Below, in pieces: positions 24,953 to 33,669 of a stretch of 37,762 nucleotides of DNA. Below the pieces are notes generated by a model. It ran no database searches. It had not been told where the DNA came from and saw only the letters and a program-made list of their open reading frames with translations. The stretch spans positions 1 to 37,762 of the forward strand of contig DAOTZU010000094.1 in the NCBI GenBank assembly GCA_034433995.1. The letters are read 5' to 3'. Both the position numbers and the translations under genes were made by a program. This DNA comes from DAOTZU01 sp034433995. GTDB lineage: Bacteria; Chloroflexota; Anaerolineae; UBA1429. How positions within the stretch are numbered: the first letter of the stretch is position 1; each line of letters starts with the position of its first letter.

Positions 24953-26044
24953 TCATCCGGCCAATGCGCGGATCTGCTGCGCAATGTAGGCGATCTGTTC
25001 CGCCGTCAACTTGACCGAGCTGGGCAGATTGATCCCCCGCGCCGCCAAATCCTCCGCCACCGGCAAGGTCTCCTGGCGCTTGTGGCAGGGCATGGTGTGG
25101 ATGGCGCGGAAGAAGGGGCGAGTATCCACGCCCCGCTGGCGTAGGGCGGCCATCAAGGCATCGCGGGAGAGGGGAAACTCGGGACCCACCAGGATGGAAT
25201 ACATCCAATACACGTTCCGGGCCCAGGGCGCCTCCGGCGCGAGGGTGATTCCGGGAACGGCGTGGAGATGCTCCGCATACAGGGCGGCGTTCTCCCGCTT
25301 GCGCCGGACGAATTCGTCCATCCGCTCCACCTGGGCCAGGCCCAAGGCTGCTTGGATGTTGGTCAAGCGGTAGTTGAAGCCGATCTCGGGGTGATAATAC
25401 CGCTCCGTCGGCGACATGGCATGGTCGCGCAGGAAACGGGCCCGCTCATACCAAGCGGGATCGTCGGTGAGGATCATGCCGCCCTCGCCGGTGGTGATCA
25501 CCTTATTGCCATAAAAACTAAAGCACGAGATATCGCCCAGGCCGCCGCAGGGGCGCCCCTTGTAGAGCGCGCCGTGGGCTTCCGCGGCATCTTCCACCAC
25601 ATAGAGGTTATGACGCCGGGCGATGGCCAAGATAGCATCCATATCCACCGGGTGGCCGTAGAGATCCACCGGGATGATGGCCTTGGTACGCGGCGTGATG
25701 AGACGTTCCACGTGGCGGGGATCGAGCTGCCAATAGGCCGGCTCGGAATCGGCAAAGACCGGCGTGGCCCCGGTGTATGCCACGGCGTTGGCCGTGGCCA
25801 CAAAGGTGAGGGAGGGGACGATCACCTCGTCGCCGGGGCCGATGCCCAGCACCACCAAGGCCAGGTGGAGCGCGGCGGTGCCGTTACAGACCGAGACGGC
25901 ATAGCGCCGGCCACAGAGGGCGGCCATGCGCTCCTCAAAGGCCCCCACATACTTGCCCAAGGAGGAGACCCACTCCGTGGTGACGCAATCGGTGACGTAC
26001 TTGAGTTCATTGCCCCGCAGATCAGGTTCCGCAACAGGGATCAT
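24953..26044 (-). CDS. DegT/DnrJ/EryC1-family sugar aminotransferase, perosamine-synthase-like
   Basis: 363 residues from ATG 26044, with AAGGA six bases upstream. Fold-type I PLP enzyme: SVCNGTAALHLAL (about 51-63), GDEVIVPSLTFVATANAV (about 71-88), and VEDAAEAHGA with D152 facing the pyridine nitrogen and H157. The internal lysine K181 lies in FSFYGNKVITTGEGGM and forms the Schiff base. The C-terminal acceptor-side block is HPEIGFNYRLTNIQAALGLAQ. The N-terminus (MIPVAEPDLRGNELKYV) and the spacing fit GDP-perosamine synthase (RfbE/Per) well; the reaction would convert a GDP-4-keto-6-deoxy sugar to the 4-amino sugar with glutamate. The donor nucleotide cannot be proved from sequence. Length is normal for the family. 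The next gene is a GNAT acetyltransferase, and no 4,6-dehydratase is in the window. Confidence 0.93.
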   Translation of the reverse strand: MIPVAEPDLRGNELKYVTDCVTTEWVSSLGKYVGAFEERMAALCGRRYAVSVCNGTAALHLALVVLGIGPGDEVIVPSLTFVATANAVAYTGATPVFADSEPAYWQLDPRHVERLITPRTKAIIPVDLYGHPVDMDAILAIARRHNLYVVEDAAEAHGALYKGRPCGGLGDISCFSFYGNKVITTGEGGMILTDDPAWYERARFLRDHAMSPTERYYHPEIGFNYRLTNIQAALGLAQVERMDEFVRRKRENAALYAEHLHAVPGITLAPEAPWARNVYWMYSILVGPEFPLSRDALMAALRQRGVDTRPFFRAIHTMPCHKRQETLPVAEDLAARGINLPSSVKLTAEQIAYIAQQIRALAG

Positions 26045-26082
26045 GCTTTGTCCTTATGATCAAAGATTGCCGCGCCGGCCGC

Positions 26083-28020
26083 TCACTTGGGCACAAGATA
26101 TACGTGAATCTCGTCCTCCAGATAGGCCCGCCGATCGCCGCTCACCAACTCTGTGGCCGGCACTGCGGGCGAGGGCGGCACGAGCTTGAGCAGCCGGTCG
26201 CCATGGAACAGAGGCTGGTCTCGAAAGACGGCCACTTCCTCCCAGTGGGTGTTTGCCTCCAACGCGCGGCGGACGGCCGGCCAGGCCGCGCCATAGCTTT
26301 TGGCGCCCACCAGCACATAGCGCACGCCCCACTCCTGCAACAGCGCGCAGGCCTCCGGCGCCGGAAAACGGGCCAAAACCTGCCCCGTCTGGCGATAGCC
26401 ATCCGGCGCAAAGGTGCCATATCCGTAGGCGATGGGCTGCCCATGCACCCGGGCCGGGTAGAGCATCCAGCCGTACCAGGTCTTTTCCCAAGGGAAATGG
26501 ATCACGGGGCCTCCCACAGGTTGGCTGGCCAACCACCGATCCACCGGCTGCCCCCGCACCTCGGTGTAGCCGTAGGGATAGGGCGCCACAGAGAAATCCA
26601 GCAGCACCGCCAGCACCAGCGCCCCGGCCGACACCCAGCGCCGCAGCGCCCCGTGGCCCTGGCCGGCCCGCGCCACCAGCGCATCCGCCCCCAAGCCGGC
26701 CAAAAGCGCCACGGCCAGCATGGCCATCACCCCGAACCGCGCCCAGACGCGCATGGCGCCGAAAGCGGGCACAAAGAGATACAGCAATAACGTGGGCAAA
26801 GGGATGATGATGGCCCCTGCACGGCGCAAGGGGCTGTAATCCACCTTGTTCAGCGCCCATTTGCCCGTCAAGACGTACATGGCGCGGGAGAATTGGTATT
26901 CCACCCCCTCAGGCACCGGCAGATAGACGGGCCTCCCGGCGAAATGAAGGGTGGTGCCCCAAGAAAGGACCACGGCCACCAACCCCAGCCAGGCCAGCGC
27001 CCGCACCGGGCGCTCCCCGCGCCGTCGCCACAAGCCCACACCCGCCAGGGCCAAGGCCACCCAGCCCAGATAGATCAGATTCTCGTTGATATTCTGCGCA
27101 TAAGCCTTGGTCAACGCCGCGCCCCACCAGGAGTGCATGGCGTTGGGATAGAGGAAATCCACCGGGCTGGCCGACCACTGGTCCACATAGGCCAGGGAAA
27201 AGCGGTGTTGCACCTCCCCTTGGCCATACAGGCGAAGTATAGGCCAGGCCGCCGGCACAAGCAAAACGGCCGCCACCAGGCTGGCCACGGCCAGCCCCTG
27301 CCACAGCTCCCGCCGCCAAAGGAGCGCCCGCCAGGGGCGGGCCCGCAACCCAAGATACAGGCCGGCAAAGAGCGCCAACATCACCGCATAGTACCAGGAG
27401 GAGAGGGCCGTCAGGGCATAGAACAGGCCCACGGGCCAGCCCCGCCGCCAGGAAGGACGCCGGATGAGCCGCTCCAGCGCCCAGAGGAGCAACGGCATCC
27501 AGCCGGTGCCCATGAGGGGCAGATGCCCCGCCCCCAAATGGGCGAAACGGTAGGGGCAAAAGGCAAAGGCCACCGCGCCGACCAGCGCCCCCGCCACGCC
27601 GCTCCCCAACGCGCGCAGCAGCCGATAGACCCCATAGCCGCTGAGGACGAAGGAGGCCAAGATCAGGACGTTGTAGGCCACCACCTCTCCCCAGAGCGCC
27701 GTGAGGGGCAAGCCCAAGACGGTGTGGGCGAGGGTGGTCTCGCTGAGGGCGAGGGGATAACCGAAGGGATAAAAAACGTCCGGCGCGAAAAAGGGCGTGC
27801 TGCCTCGTTCTACCAAGGCGTGGTAGAACCACCACATCTTCCAGACGTACTCCAGGTTATCCCCCGGCGGCCCCAACACCGCCGAACCCAAAGAACGCGC
27901 CAGGGGCCAGGTCATCAGCACCGTGAGCAGCACCAACACAAGGAGCACGCCCCCCTGAGCCTGCCAGGAATCCCGGCCCGGATCGGCCATCGGCCCCGGA
28001 TCGTCGCTACGACCAGACAT
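26083..28020 (-). CDS. Multi-pass membrane protein, GT-C glycosyltransferase-like, paralogue of the 663-residue protein
   Basis: 645 residues from ATG 28020, which lies 14 bases inside the end of the GT-C gene before it. The layout matches the protein at 3905-5896: a hydrophobic first helix (VLMTWPLARSLGSAV), the loop PPGDNLEYVWKMWWFYHALV, then FYPFGYPLALSET, AFCPYRFAHLGAGHLPLMG and LSSWYYAVML, with about eleven helices to residue 465. A soluble tail of about 175 residues follows (LLDFSVAPYPYGYTEV, QPVDRWLA, then GVRYVLVGAKSYGAAW). The two paralogues lie about 20 kb apart in two separate gene runs, so each may serve a different glycan. Likely a polyprenyl-phosphate-sugar-dependent transferase; donor and acceptor unknown. 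Confidence 0.88.
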   Translation of the reverse strand: MSGRSDDPGPMADPGRDSWQAQGGVLLVLVLLTVLMTWPLARSLGSAVLGPPGDNLEYVWKMWWFYHALVERGSTPFFAPDVFYPFGYPLALSETTLAHTVLGLPLTALWGEVVAYNVLILASFVLSGYGVYRLLRALGSGVAGALVGAVAFAFCPYRFAHLGAGHLPLMGTGWMPLLLWALERLIRRPSWRRGWPVGLFYALTALSSWYYAVMLALFAGLYLGLRARPWRALLWRRELWQGLAVASLVAAVLLVPAAWPILRLYGQGEVQHRFSLAYVDQWSASPVDFLYPNAMHSWWGAALTKAYAQNINENLIYLGWVALALAGVGLWRRRGERPVRALAWLGLVAVVLSWGTTLHFAGRPVYLPVPEGVEYQFSRAMYVLTGKWALNKVDYSPLRRAGAIIIPLPTLLLYLFVPAFGAMRVWARFGVMAMLAVALLAGLGADALVARAGQGHGALRRWVSAGALVLAVLLDFSVAPYPYGYTEVRGQPVDRWLASQPVGGPVIHFPWEKTWYGWMLYPARVHGQPIAYGYGTFAPDGYRQTGQVLARFPAPEACALLQEWGVRYVLVGAKSYGAAWPAVRRALEANTHWEEVAVFRDQPLFHGDRLLKLVPPSPAVPATELVSGDRRAYLEDEIHVYLVPK

Positions 28021-29482
28021 ACGTCACCAGCTCAATGCCCACAAAGGCGGGGCCTTGCAACTGCCTCAGACCGGGCAGGGCGCGCAGCCGCTCCTGCAGG
28101 GCACGGCCATCGGCATGGCTCACCACCAGCCAAAGATGCCCGCCCCGTTGCCGCCGCACGATCTCGGCCACGGCACGATCCAGCGCCGCGTCATCGGCGA
28201 AGCGGCTCACCTCCACCCGGGCGCCGCCGCTACCATAGTAATAACTAAAAGGAACCCGGCACTCTTCATCCAGCAGCACGATGAGGTCGTTCGGCCCGCC
28301 ATGTTGGGCGATGTACGCCGCCACGCCGCGCCAATCCTCCTTTTGCTGCCCGCCGTACATGCCGCTCAGGGCGTAAAGGCTTGCCGCCACCACCAAAAGG
28401 ACGCCCCCAAGCCTCAAGCCCCAGCGGGGCGCGCAGGCCAAGCCCAGGGCCACCAACAGAAGATAGGCGGGCATCAAAAGCAACAGATACCGCGGCACCC
28501 ACACGGCGGCGAATTGTCCCAACACCCAGAGGATGGCCAACGGCAGCCCCAAGGCCAAAAGGGCCAAGAGCACGGCCTCTCTTTCTGGGCCGCGCCGGCG
28601 CCCGGCAAGAACGGCTCCCGCCGAGGCCAGGGCCAAAAACAGGGCCACGATCCCCCAGCGCAACCCAGAAGGGCCCGGGAAGGCGAGCCCCAGGGTGTAG
28701 AGGGCGAACAGATCCGCCCACGCGCCCAGGCCGGGAGCGCCATAGCGCGCCGCCAACCAGCCCCATTGGTTCAGGCCGATCAACTTGGTGTAGAACACCG
28801 CCGCGGCCGGCAAGGCCAAAAGCGCCACGCCCCCTTGGGCCAAGAGCCACCAGCGCCCGTGGCGCCATGCCTCGCGCTGCCAGAGGGGGCCATGATGGCG
28901 TTGCAGCCACCACAGATAAAAGACGTTCTGCACCAGAACGACCCAGCCGATGTAATAATGCAGATGAAAGGTCAACCCCGTGGCGAGGACGTAGCCGAGC
29001 CCCCAGCCCCAACGCCCGTCCTGCACCAATCGCCAGAAGGTGTACCAGGAGATCAAGGTGAAAAGCGCCGCCCAGGCGTACATGCGCACCTCCTGGGCGT
29101 ACCACACCTGATACGGGTTGACCGCCCAGAGCAAGGCGCCGATGGTCCCCGCCCGCCGGCCCAACAGGGCCTTGCCCAGGGCGTACATGGGGATGACGGC
29201 CACGGCGCTGGCCAGCGCCCCGAAGGCGCGCACGGCGAACTCGCCCTGGCCAAAAAGCCGCATCCAGAAATGAAGCAAGAGATAGTAGAGCGGGAACTCG
29301 ACCTGCCATTCCCAGAGGAGACGCAGCGAGGCGATATCCATGCTGCTGCTCCAGACGCTGTACGCCTCATCGTACCAGAGGCTCTCGCCGGTCAGGTCGT
29401 AGAAGCGCAGGGCCAGCGCCAAAGCGACCAGCCCCGCCACCAATAACCCCTCGCGCCCCTTCCGCGCCACCCGCAAGACCAT
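28007..29482 (-). CDS. GT39/PMT-like GT-C glycosyltransferase
   Basis: 491 residues from ATG 29482. After helix 1 the loop reads SLWYDEAYSVWSSS; the Asp-Glu pair is the GT-C catalytic mark. WEWQVEFPLYYLLLHFWMRL follows, then VNPYQVWYAQEVRMYAW, which is conserved in bacterial PMT_2 proteins. There are about ten to eleven helices to residue 390 and a soluble C-terminal portion of about 100 residues. It is a paralogue of the gene at 29493-31049 (LWYDEA/LWLDEA, IWYAQEVRMYAW and LHFW/LHYW), 10 bases apart in tandem. GT39 enzymes O-mannosylate serine and threonine of secreted proteins in yeast and actinobacteria; other bacterial PMT_2 proteins act on lipids such as lipid A. Which applies here is unknown. 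Confidence 0.92.
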   Translation of the reverse strand: MVLRVARKGREGLLVAGLVALALALRFYDLTGESLWYDEAYSVWSSSMDIASLRLLWEWQVEFPLYYLLLHFWMRLFGQGEFAVRAFGALASAVAVIPMYALGKALLGRRAGTIGALLWAVNPYQVWYAQEVRMYAWAALFTLISWYTFWRLVQDGRWGWGLGYVLATGLTFHLHYYIGWVVLVQNVFYLWWLQRHHGPLWQREAWRHGRWWLLAQGGVALLALPAAAVFYTKLIGLNQWGWLAARYGAPGLGAWADLFALYTLGLAFPGPSGLRWGIVALFLALASAGAVLAGRRRGPEREAVLLALLALGLPLAILWVLGQFAAVWVPRYLLLLMPAYLLLVALGLACAPRWGLRLGGVLLVVAASLYALSGMYGGQQKEDWRGVAAYIAQHGGPNDLIVLLDEECRVPFSYYYGSGGARVEVSRFADDAALDRAVAEIVRRQRGGHLWLVVSHADGRALQERLRALPGLRQLQGPAFVGIELVTYVWS

Positions 29483-29492
29483 CGTCCGCCCG

Positions 29493-31049
29493 CTATGAGC
29501 CGCTTAGCGCGGCCGAGTTTTCAAAGAGGATCACCCGCCCCACCGCGGGGAACGCTTGCTCGGTAACCTGGCGGCAATGGGTGCGCAAATAGTCGTACAC
29601 GGCCCCCTTGGCATCGGTGTAATGGTCCGTCTCCCAGATAAACCACACCCTAGGATGCCCGGCGATGGCCCGCTCCACCGCCGCGATGGCCTCGGCGCCA
29701 TAATTTTGCACCGGGATGGGCACATCACTATAGAGCGCCACCCTCCCTTGGGCATAATAATCAAAGGGCTTGGCGTGCCAGCCGGGCATAAAGAGCACCA
29801 GGTCCCCCGGCCGCGCCTGGGCGGTGATGCGGGCCGCCAGGCCCCGCCAATCGGGCTTTTCCACCAGGCGCGCCTGGGCCACGACGCCAACCGCCATCAC
29901 CCCCACCAGCGCCACCATCAACGCCCCGCGCACCACCCCCCAGGGAATGTTGCGCACCCCTCGGGCCACCAGAAGGAGGAAAGGAATGAGGAAGGGCAAC
30001 ATGTAGCGCGCCGAGTACATGGGTTTAAAGATCTGCGAGGAGACCCAAGCGATCCCCAGAGGCAACACCAGGTAGGCCAGACAGAAAGCGGTGGCCTCGT
30101 TTTCATCGTACAGAGGGGCCGTGCTCAGGCCGGTATCGCCCACGGCGTAACGCCAGCGGGCGCTCCGGGGCCAGAGGCCCGCCACCAAGAGCCCGACGAA
30201 GAGGGCATAACCGAGGCGCCGCACCAGGGCCGGATAGAGCTCCCTGCCCGTGCCCACCATGTAAAGCACCGCCGTCTGCGCCAACACCGCCCAAGAGGGC
30301 CGCCCCATGCCCAAGGCCAGCCAGCCCCCGCCGCCCACGGTGATGGGCAAAAGAAAGGTGGGGAACCAAGGCAAGAAGAGGACAAACACCGCCAGTTGCG
30401 AGGTGAGCCAACTGCCCAAGAGCCGCCGATCCATCCGCCGGCGGAACCATAGGTAAAAGAAGAATAGGTTCTCTAACAGGATGCCAAAAACTGCATAATA
30501 GTGGGTATAAAGCGCCCCCGCTGTCACCAACACATAGACCACCCAGGCCATCCAGCGTCGCATCTGCCAGGAAAGCAAGGCCAAGAGCACCGAGGCGGAG
30601 AGCAACAAAGTGACCCAGGCGTACATGCGCACTTCTTGGGCATACCAGATGGCAAAGGGCGCCACGGCCAGCAGGACGGCTGCATAGAGGCCCGTGCGCC
30701 GGTCAAAGAGCGTCTCGCCCAGCTGATAGATGACCAGGACGTTGAGCACTCCGGCCAATACGGAGAGGCCCCTCAACATGGCCTCGCCCTCGCCCAGATG
30801 GCGCCAATAGTGCAGCAGGATGTAGAACAGGGGCGGATGGATATCCAGGGCCGTCCACTGGACCAGGCTGGGGATATCCATGCGGGCCAGCATGAGGCTG
30901 GTGGCCTCGTCAAGCCAAAGGGATTCGTTGGCGATGCCATACAGGCGCAAGGCCGTGGCCAAGATGAGGGCTCCGGCCACAGCCAGACCTGTCCACAGGG
31001 CGTGACGGGCGCGCGCAAAAGACGCCGGCGAAGGGGAGAAGTGGTTCAT
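29493..31049 (-). CDS. GT39/PMT-like GT-C glycosyltransferase
   Basis: 518 residues from ATG 31049, which overlaps the radical SAM stop as ATGA and follows a GAGG. Helix 1 (LWTGLAVAGALILATALRL) is followed by SLWLDEATSLMLARM, with the Asp-Glu pair, then DIHPPLFYILLHYWRHLGEG, the characteristic HPPLFY/HPPLYY block of bacterial PMT_2 proteins. VAPFAIWYAQEVRMYAWV is the other shared block. About ten to eleven helices reach residue 395, and the C-terminal soluble part (about 120 residues) contains WHAKPFDYYAQGRVALY and RVWFIWETDHYTD. Predicted to transfer a sugar from a polyprenyl phosphate to a glycan, lipid or protein on the outer face. Acceptor unknown. Confidence 0.92.
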   Translation of the reverse strand: MNHFSPSPASFARARHALWTGLAVAGALILATALRLYGIANESLWLDEATSLMLARMDIPSLVQWTALDIHPPLFYILLHYWRHLGEGEAMLRGLSVLAGVLNVLVIYQLGETLFDRRTGLYAAVLLAVAPFAIWYAQEVRMYAWVTLLLSASVLLALLSWQMRRWMAWVVYVLVTAGALYTHYYAVFGILLENLFFFYLWFRRRMDRRLLGSWLTSQLAVFVLFLPWFPTFLLPITVGGGGWLALGMGRPSWAVLAQTAVLYMVGTGRELYPALVRRLGYALFVGLLVAGLWPRSARWRYAVGDTGLSTAPLYDENEATAFCLAYLVLPLGIAWVSSQIFKPMYSARYMLPFLIPFLLLVARGVRNIPWGVVRGALMVALVGVMAVGVVAQARLVEKPDWRGLAARITAQARPGDLVLFMPGWHAKPFDYYAQGRVALYSDVPIPVQNYGAEAIAAVERAIAGHPRVWFIWETDHYTDAKGAVYDYLRTHCRQVTEQAFPAVGRVILFENSAALSGS

Positions 31050-32056
31050 CCTTTGGCCTCAAGAGGAGCGTTTCCCTGGGCCGTGGTCCAGGTGGGGCGC
31101 CACCAGGCCCATTCGACACAGGGGCCACAAGAGGGCACGTCGTCCAGGTCGTGGTTGAGGTGCTTCAAGCGCAAGCGCGTCATGGCCGGGCCCCGCCAGG
31201 CCTTCATCACCCCATCGGCCACATTGCCCAAGGGATAGCGGGCATCGAAATCGCGGTCGCAGCAGACGAGGGTACCATCCCAGTAGATGTGGGCATGGTA
31301 CCACAAGTTGGGGCAAGGATAGCGCGGCGGCAGCGCGGGTCTCTCCCCCGGACGGAGCGCGCTGATGGTGGCGATCTGGTCGCCCCAAGAATCAAAGGCC
31401 TTGACGTTGATCTGGTCCACCCCGGGCACGCTCCAGATGCGCTTAAAGGTCTCGATCTGGTCAGCGGTGGGGGCGATCTCGATGATCTGCAGCTTGGTGC
31501 GCGGTCCCTTGTCGCCGGCGCGGTTGCGCAGCTCCAAGAACCTTATAATGTTCTCGCGGGTGCGTTCAAAGCTGGCCTCGCGGCGCACTTGCTCGTAGGT
31601 CTCGGCGGTGACGCCATCCAGGCAGAGGTAGATGGCCCCCAAGCCGGCCTCGATCAAGGCCTGGCCCAGCTCCGGCGTGAGCAGGACGGCATTGGTCGAG
31701 ATCTCGCTGTGCAGCCGGTGCTGGCGGCAATAGGCCACCATGTCCACCAGGCGCGGATGGAGCAGGGGCTCGCCCCAGATGTGCAGCGTGGTCATGCTCA
31801 CATGAGGGGCCATCTCGTCAATGATCTGGCGAAAGAGGTCCCAATCCAGGAAGCCCTTCTTGCGCTTGGCCAGGCCCTGTCCCGTGGGGCACATGATGCA
31901 GCGCAAGTTGCACGCGTTGGTGGATTCAAGATACAGGCGATCCGGATAGGATAGCGGCCGCACGTTCTGCAGGCCATAGTTCACATAGCGCCAAACCATC
32001 TTGGCCTGGCGACGGTAGCGCTGCCAACGGCGACCGGCCTTGGCGATCAGGTCCAT
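31046..32056 (-). CDS. Radical SAM/SPASM-domain protein
   Basis: 336 residues from ATG 32056, overlapping the previous gene by 10 bases. The start follows a short basic amphipathic lead (KAGRRWQRYRRQAKMVWRYV) of about 40 residues. The Fe-S motif is C49, C53, C56 (NACNLRCIMCPTG), then HIWGEPLLHP, with the GEP of the SAM site near 97-99. The C-terminal part carries YPCPNLWYHAHIYWDGTLVCC and GNVADG, then SCGPCVEW: the layout of a SPASM domain with additional Fe-S clusters. Members of this group act on peptides, tRNA-like substrates or sugars (AviX12 is a glycan epimerase). Its coupling to a GT39-like gene and to a cobalamin-type radical SAM gene is striking. Substrate unknown. Confidence 0.92.
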   Translation of the reverse strand: MDLIAKAGRRWQRYRRQAKMVWRYVNYGLQNVRPLSYPDRLYLESTNACNLRCIMCPTGQGLAKRKKGFLDWDLFRQIIDEMAPHVSMTTLHIWGEPLLHPRLVDMVAYCRQHRLHSEISTNAVLLTPELGQALIEAGLGAIYLCLDGVTAETYEQVRREASFERTRENIIRFLELRNRAGDKGPRTKLQIIEIAPTADQIETFKRIWSVPGVDQINVKAFDSWGDQIATISALRPGERPALPPRYPCPNLWYHAHIYWDGTLVCCDRDFDARYPLGNVADGVMKAWRGPAMTRLRLKHLNHDLDDVPSCGPCVEWAWWRPTWTTAQGNAPLEAKG

Positions 32057-33555
32057 CGCTCTGCCAACTCCTCTCTGGAGCTGCGTTCGCCCAGCTTGCC
32101 CAGGCCGGGGAGGCCACGGAAAAGGCCCGTGCGCAGGATGCGATGCCCCACGCGGCGCACCACGCGCACAGTGGAGAGTTTGTACAGCCACCCGCCCAAC
32201 ACCGGCCCCAACGCCCGCTGGTATTTGCGCCGCCGCTTGGCCTCTTGGAAACGCGCCGGCGCCTCGCGGGCCAGCTGGGCCAGCCGCTCATCAGAGACCT
32301 GGGAAAGGTTGAAGAAGGGCTTGAGGGGCTGGTCATAGTTGAGATAATAGTAGGCGCGGGAGAAATCCCGATCAAAGACCAAGCCGGGCTGGCGGGCAGC
32401 CAGCTCATCCCAGAGCCGGGTGCCGGGGAAGGGCGTCGTCAGGCTGAACATGGCCTGGTCCAGCTCCAACTCGCAGGCGAATTGGATCGTCTGCTGCATG
32501 GTCTCCTCCGTATCGCCGGGGAGGCCCAACATAAAATAGCCCTTGGCCAAGATGCCGGCCTGGGCCGTCCAGGCCACGGCCTGGCGCACCTGCTCCAGGG
32601 TGATGTGCTTGCCCAGGCGGGCCAAGATCTCGGCGTTCCCCGTCTCGATGCCGTAATGCACCTCGCGGCAGCCGGCGCGGTACATCAGGCGCAAGAGGTC
32701 GGGCGTCACCCGATCCACCCGCGCCAGACATTGCCAGCGGATATCCAGCCCCTCCTCGATAAAGCGCGTGGTCAGGGCCGTCAACCTGCGCCGATCGATG
32801 GTAAAGAGATCGTCAATAAAATAAAAGTTGCGGTAGCCGTAGGTCTCCATCAGGCTGCGGATCTCGGCGATGAGGTTCTCCGGGCTCCGCTGGCGATAGG
32901 TGCGCCCGACGATCCCCTTGAAGCAGTAGCTGCAATTATAGGGGCAGCCCCGACTGGAGAGCAGGGTGACCATGCGCTCGCCGTTGGCCGCGTAAAGAGG
33001 ATACCGCTCCAGGGCAAAGAGATGGCGCGCCGGGAAGGGCAGGGCGTCCAGATCGCGGATCAAGGGGCGCTCCGGGGTGCGGATCACCTCGCCTGAAGCA
33101 GCGGTGAAGCAGAGGCCGCGGATCTGGCCCAACACCTCGTCGCCGGGGCGGGGGCCGAAGGCGACCAGGGCGCGCACCAACTCGCGCAGGGTCTCCTCCC
33201 CTTCGCCGTACACCACATAATCCACATGGGGGTCGGCGGCCACCCGCTCCGGGAAGACGGTGGCATGGGGGCCTCCCAGCACCACGGGACATCCCAGGCG
33301 CTCCTTGACCAGGGCACACGTCGCCTCGGCGCTGTGATAGTTGTTGGTCATCGCGGTGATGCCCACAAGATCAGGGGCAAAGGCGACCAAGGGTGCGATG
33401 GCCTGTTCCAGGGGTTGACGGGGTTCGAGGCCCAGGTCAAAGATGGCGGCCGTGTGGCCCTCGGCCTCCATGACGGCGGCCAGATAGCCAAGCCCCAACG
33501 GGGGATAGCTATTGACCATCTCGTTCCATTTAGGCGAGACAAAAGCAATACGCAC
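32047..33555 (-). CDS. B12-binding-type radical SAM protein, first gene of the long run
   Basis: 502 residues from GTG 33555, with AGGAAG about eight bases upstream; an open frame continues 18 codons further but has no family similarity. The cobalamin-type domain covers 1-140 (VRIAFVSPKWNEM, PPLGLGYLAAVMEAEGH, VVLGGPHATVFPE, YVVYGEGEETL). The Fe-S motif is C204, C208, C211 (RGCPYNCSYC) and FIDDLFTIDR and VHYGIETGNAEIL follow. The C-terminal 100 residues are basic. No DxHxxG cobalamin motif is visible. It heads the run that goes down to 9107. No clear -10/-35 pair is seen between it and the hairpin at 33617-33648. Substrate unknown; the family includes methylases and lipid-modifying enzymes. 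Confidence 0.92.
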   Translation of the reverse strand: MRIAFVSPKWNEMVNSYPPLGLGYLAAVMEAEGHTAAIFDLGLEPRQPLEQAIAPLVAFAPDLVGITAMTNNYHSAEATCALVKERLGCPVVLGGPHATVFPERVAADPHVDYVVYGEGEETLRELVRALVAFGPRPGDEVLGQIRGLCFTAASGEVIRTPERPLIRDLDALPFPARHLFALERYPLYAANGERMVTLLSSRGCPYNCSYCFKGIVGRTYRQRSPENLIAEIRSLMETYGYRNFYFIDDLFTIDRRRLTALTTRFIEEGLDIRWQCLARVDRVTPDLLRLMYRAGCREVHYGIETGNAEILARLGKHITLEQVRQAVAWTAQAGILAKGYFMLGLPGDTEETMQQTIQFACELELDQAMFSLTTPFPGTRLWDELAARQPGLVFDRDFSRAYYYLNYDQPLKPFFNLSQVSDERLAQLAREAPARFQEAKRRRKYQRALGPVLGGWLYKLSTVRVVRRVGHRILRTGLFRGLPGLGKLGERSSREELAERWT

Positions 33556-33616
33556 TATCGTCTTCCTAGAAGAATCGTTTGCGCCGCAACCAGCGTGGCC
33601 CAGCGGCAAGACATAA

Positions 33617-33648
33617 ATCCGTCGGGGGCAGATCCTCCCCCGACGGAT
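33617..33648. terminator. Strong hairpin after the transposase fragment, possible terminator
   Basis: ATCCGTCGGGGG, an eight-base loop, then its exact reverse complement: a perfect 12-bp GC-rich stem. It lies 21 bases past the stop of the transposase fragment (minus strand) and about 60 bases before the first gene of the glycan run. On the minus strand it is followed by TTATGTCTT, a weak T-tract. It may be a terminator or a remnant of an element end. Confidence 0.5.
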
Positions 33649-33669
33649 GGGAACCTTTGCGGAGGCTAT

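Noticed and set aside
28055..29446. Plus-strand open frame of 463 codons opposite the GT39-like gene
   Set aside because: Composition is Gln/Pro/His-rich and unlike known proteins, and it lies entirely on the other strand of a well-supported gene.
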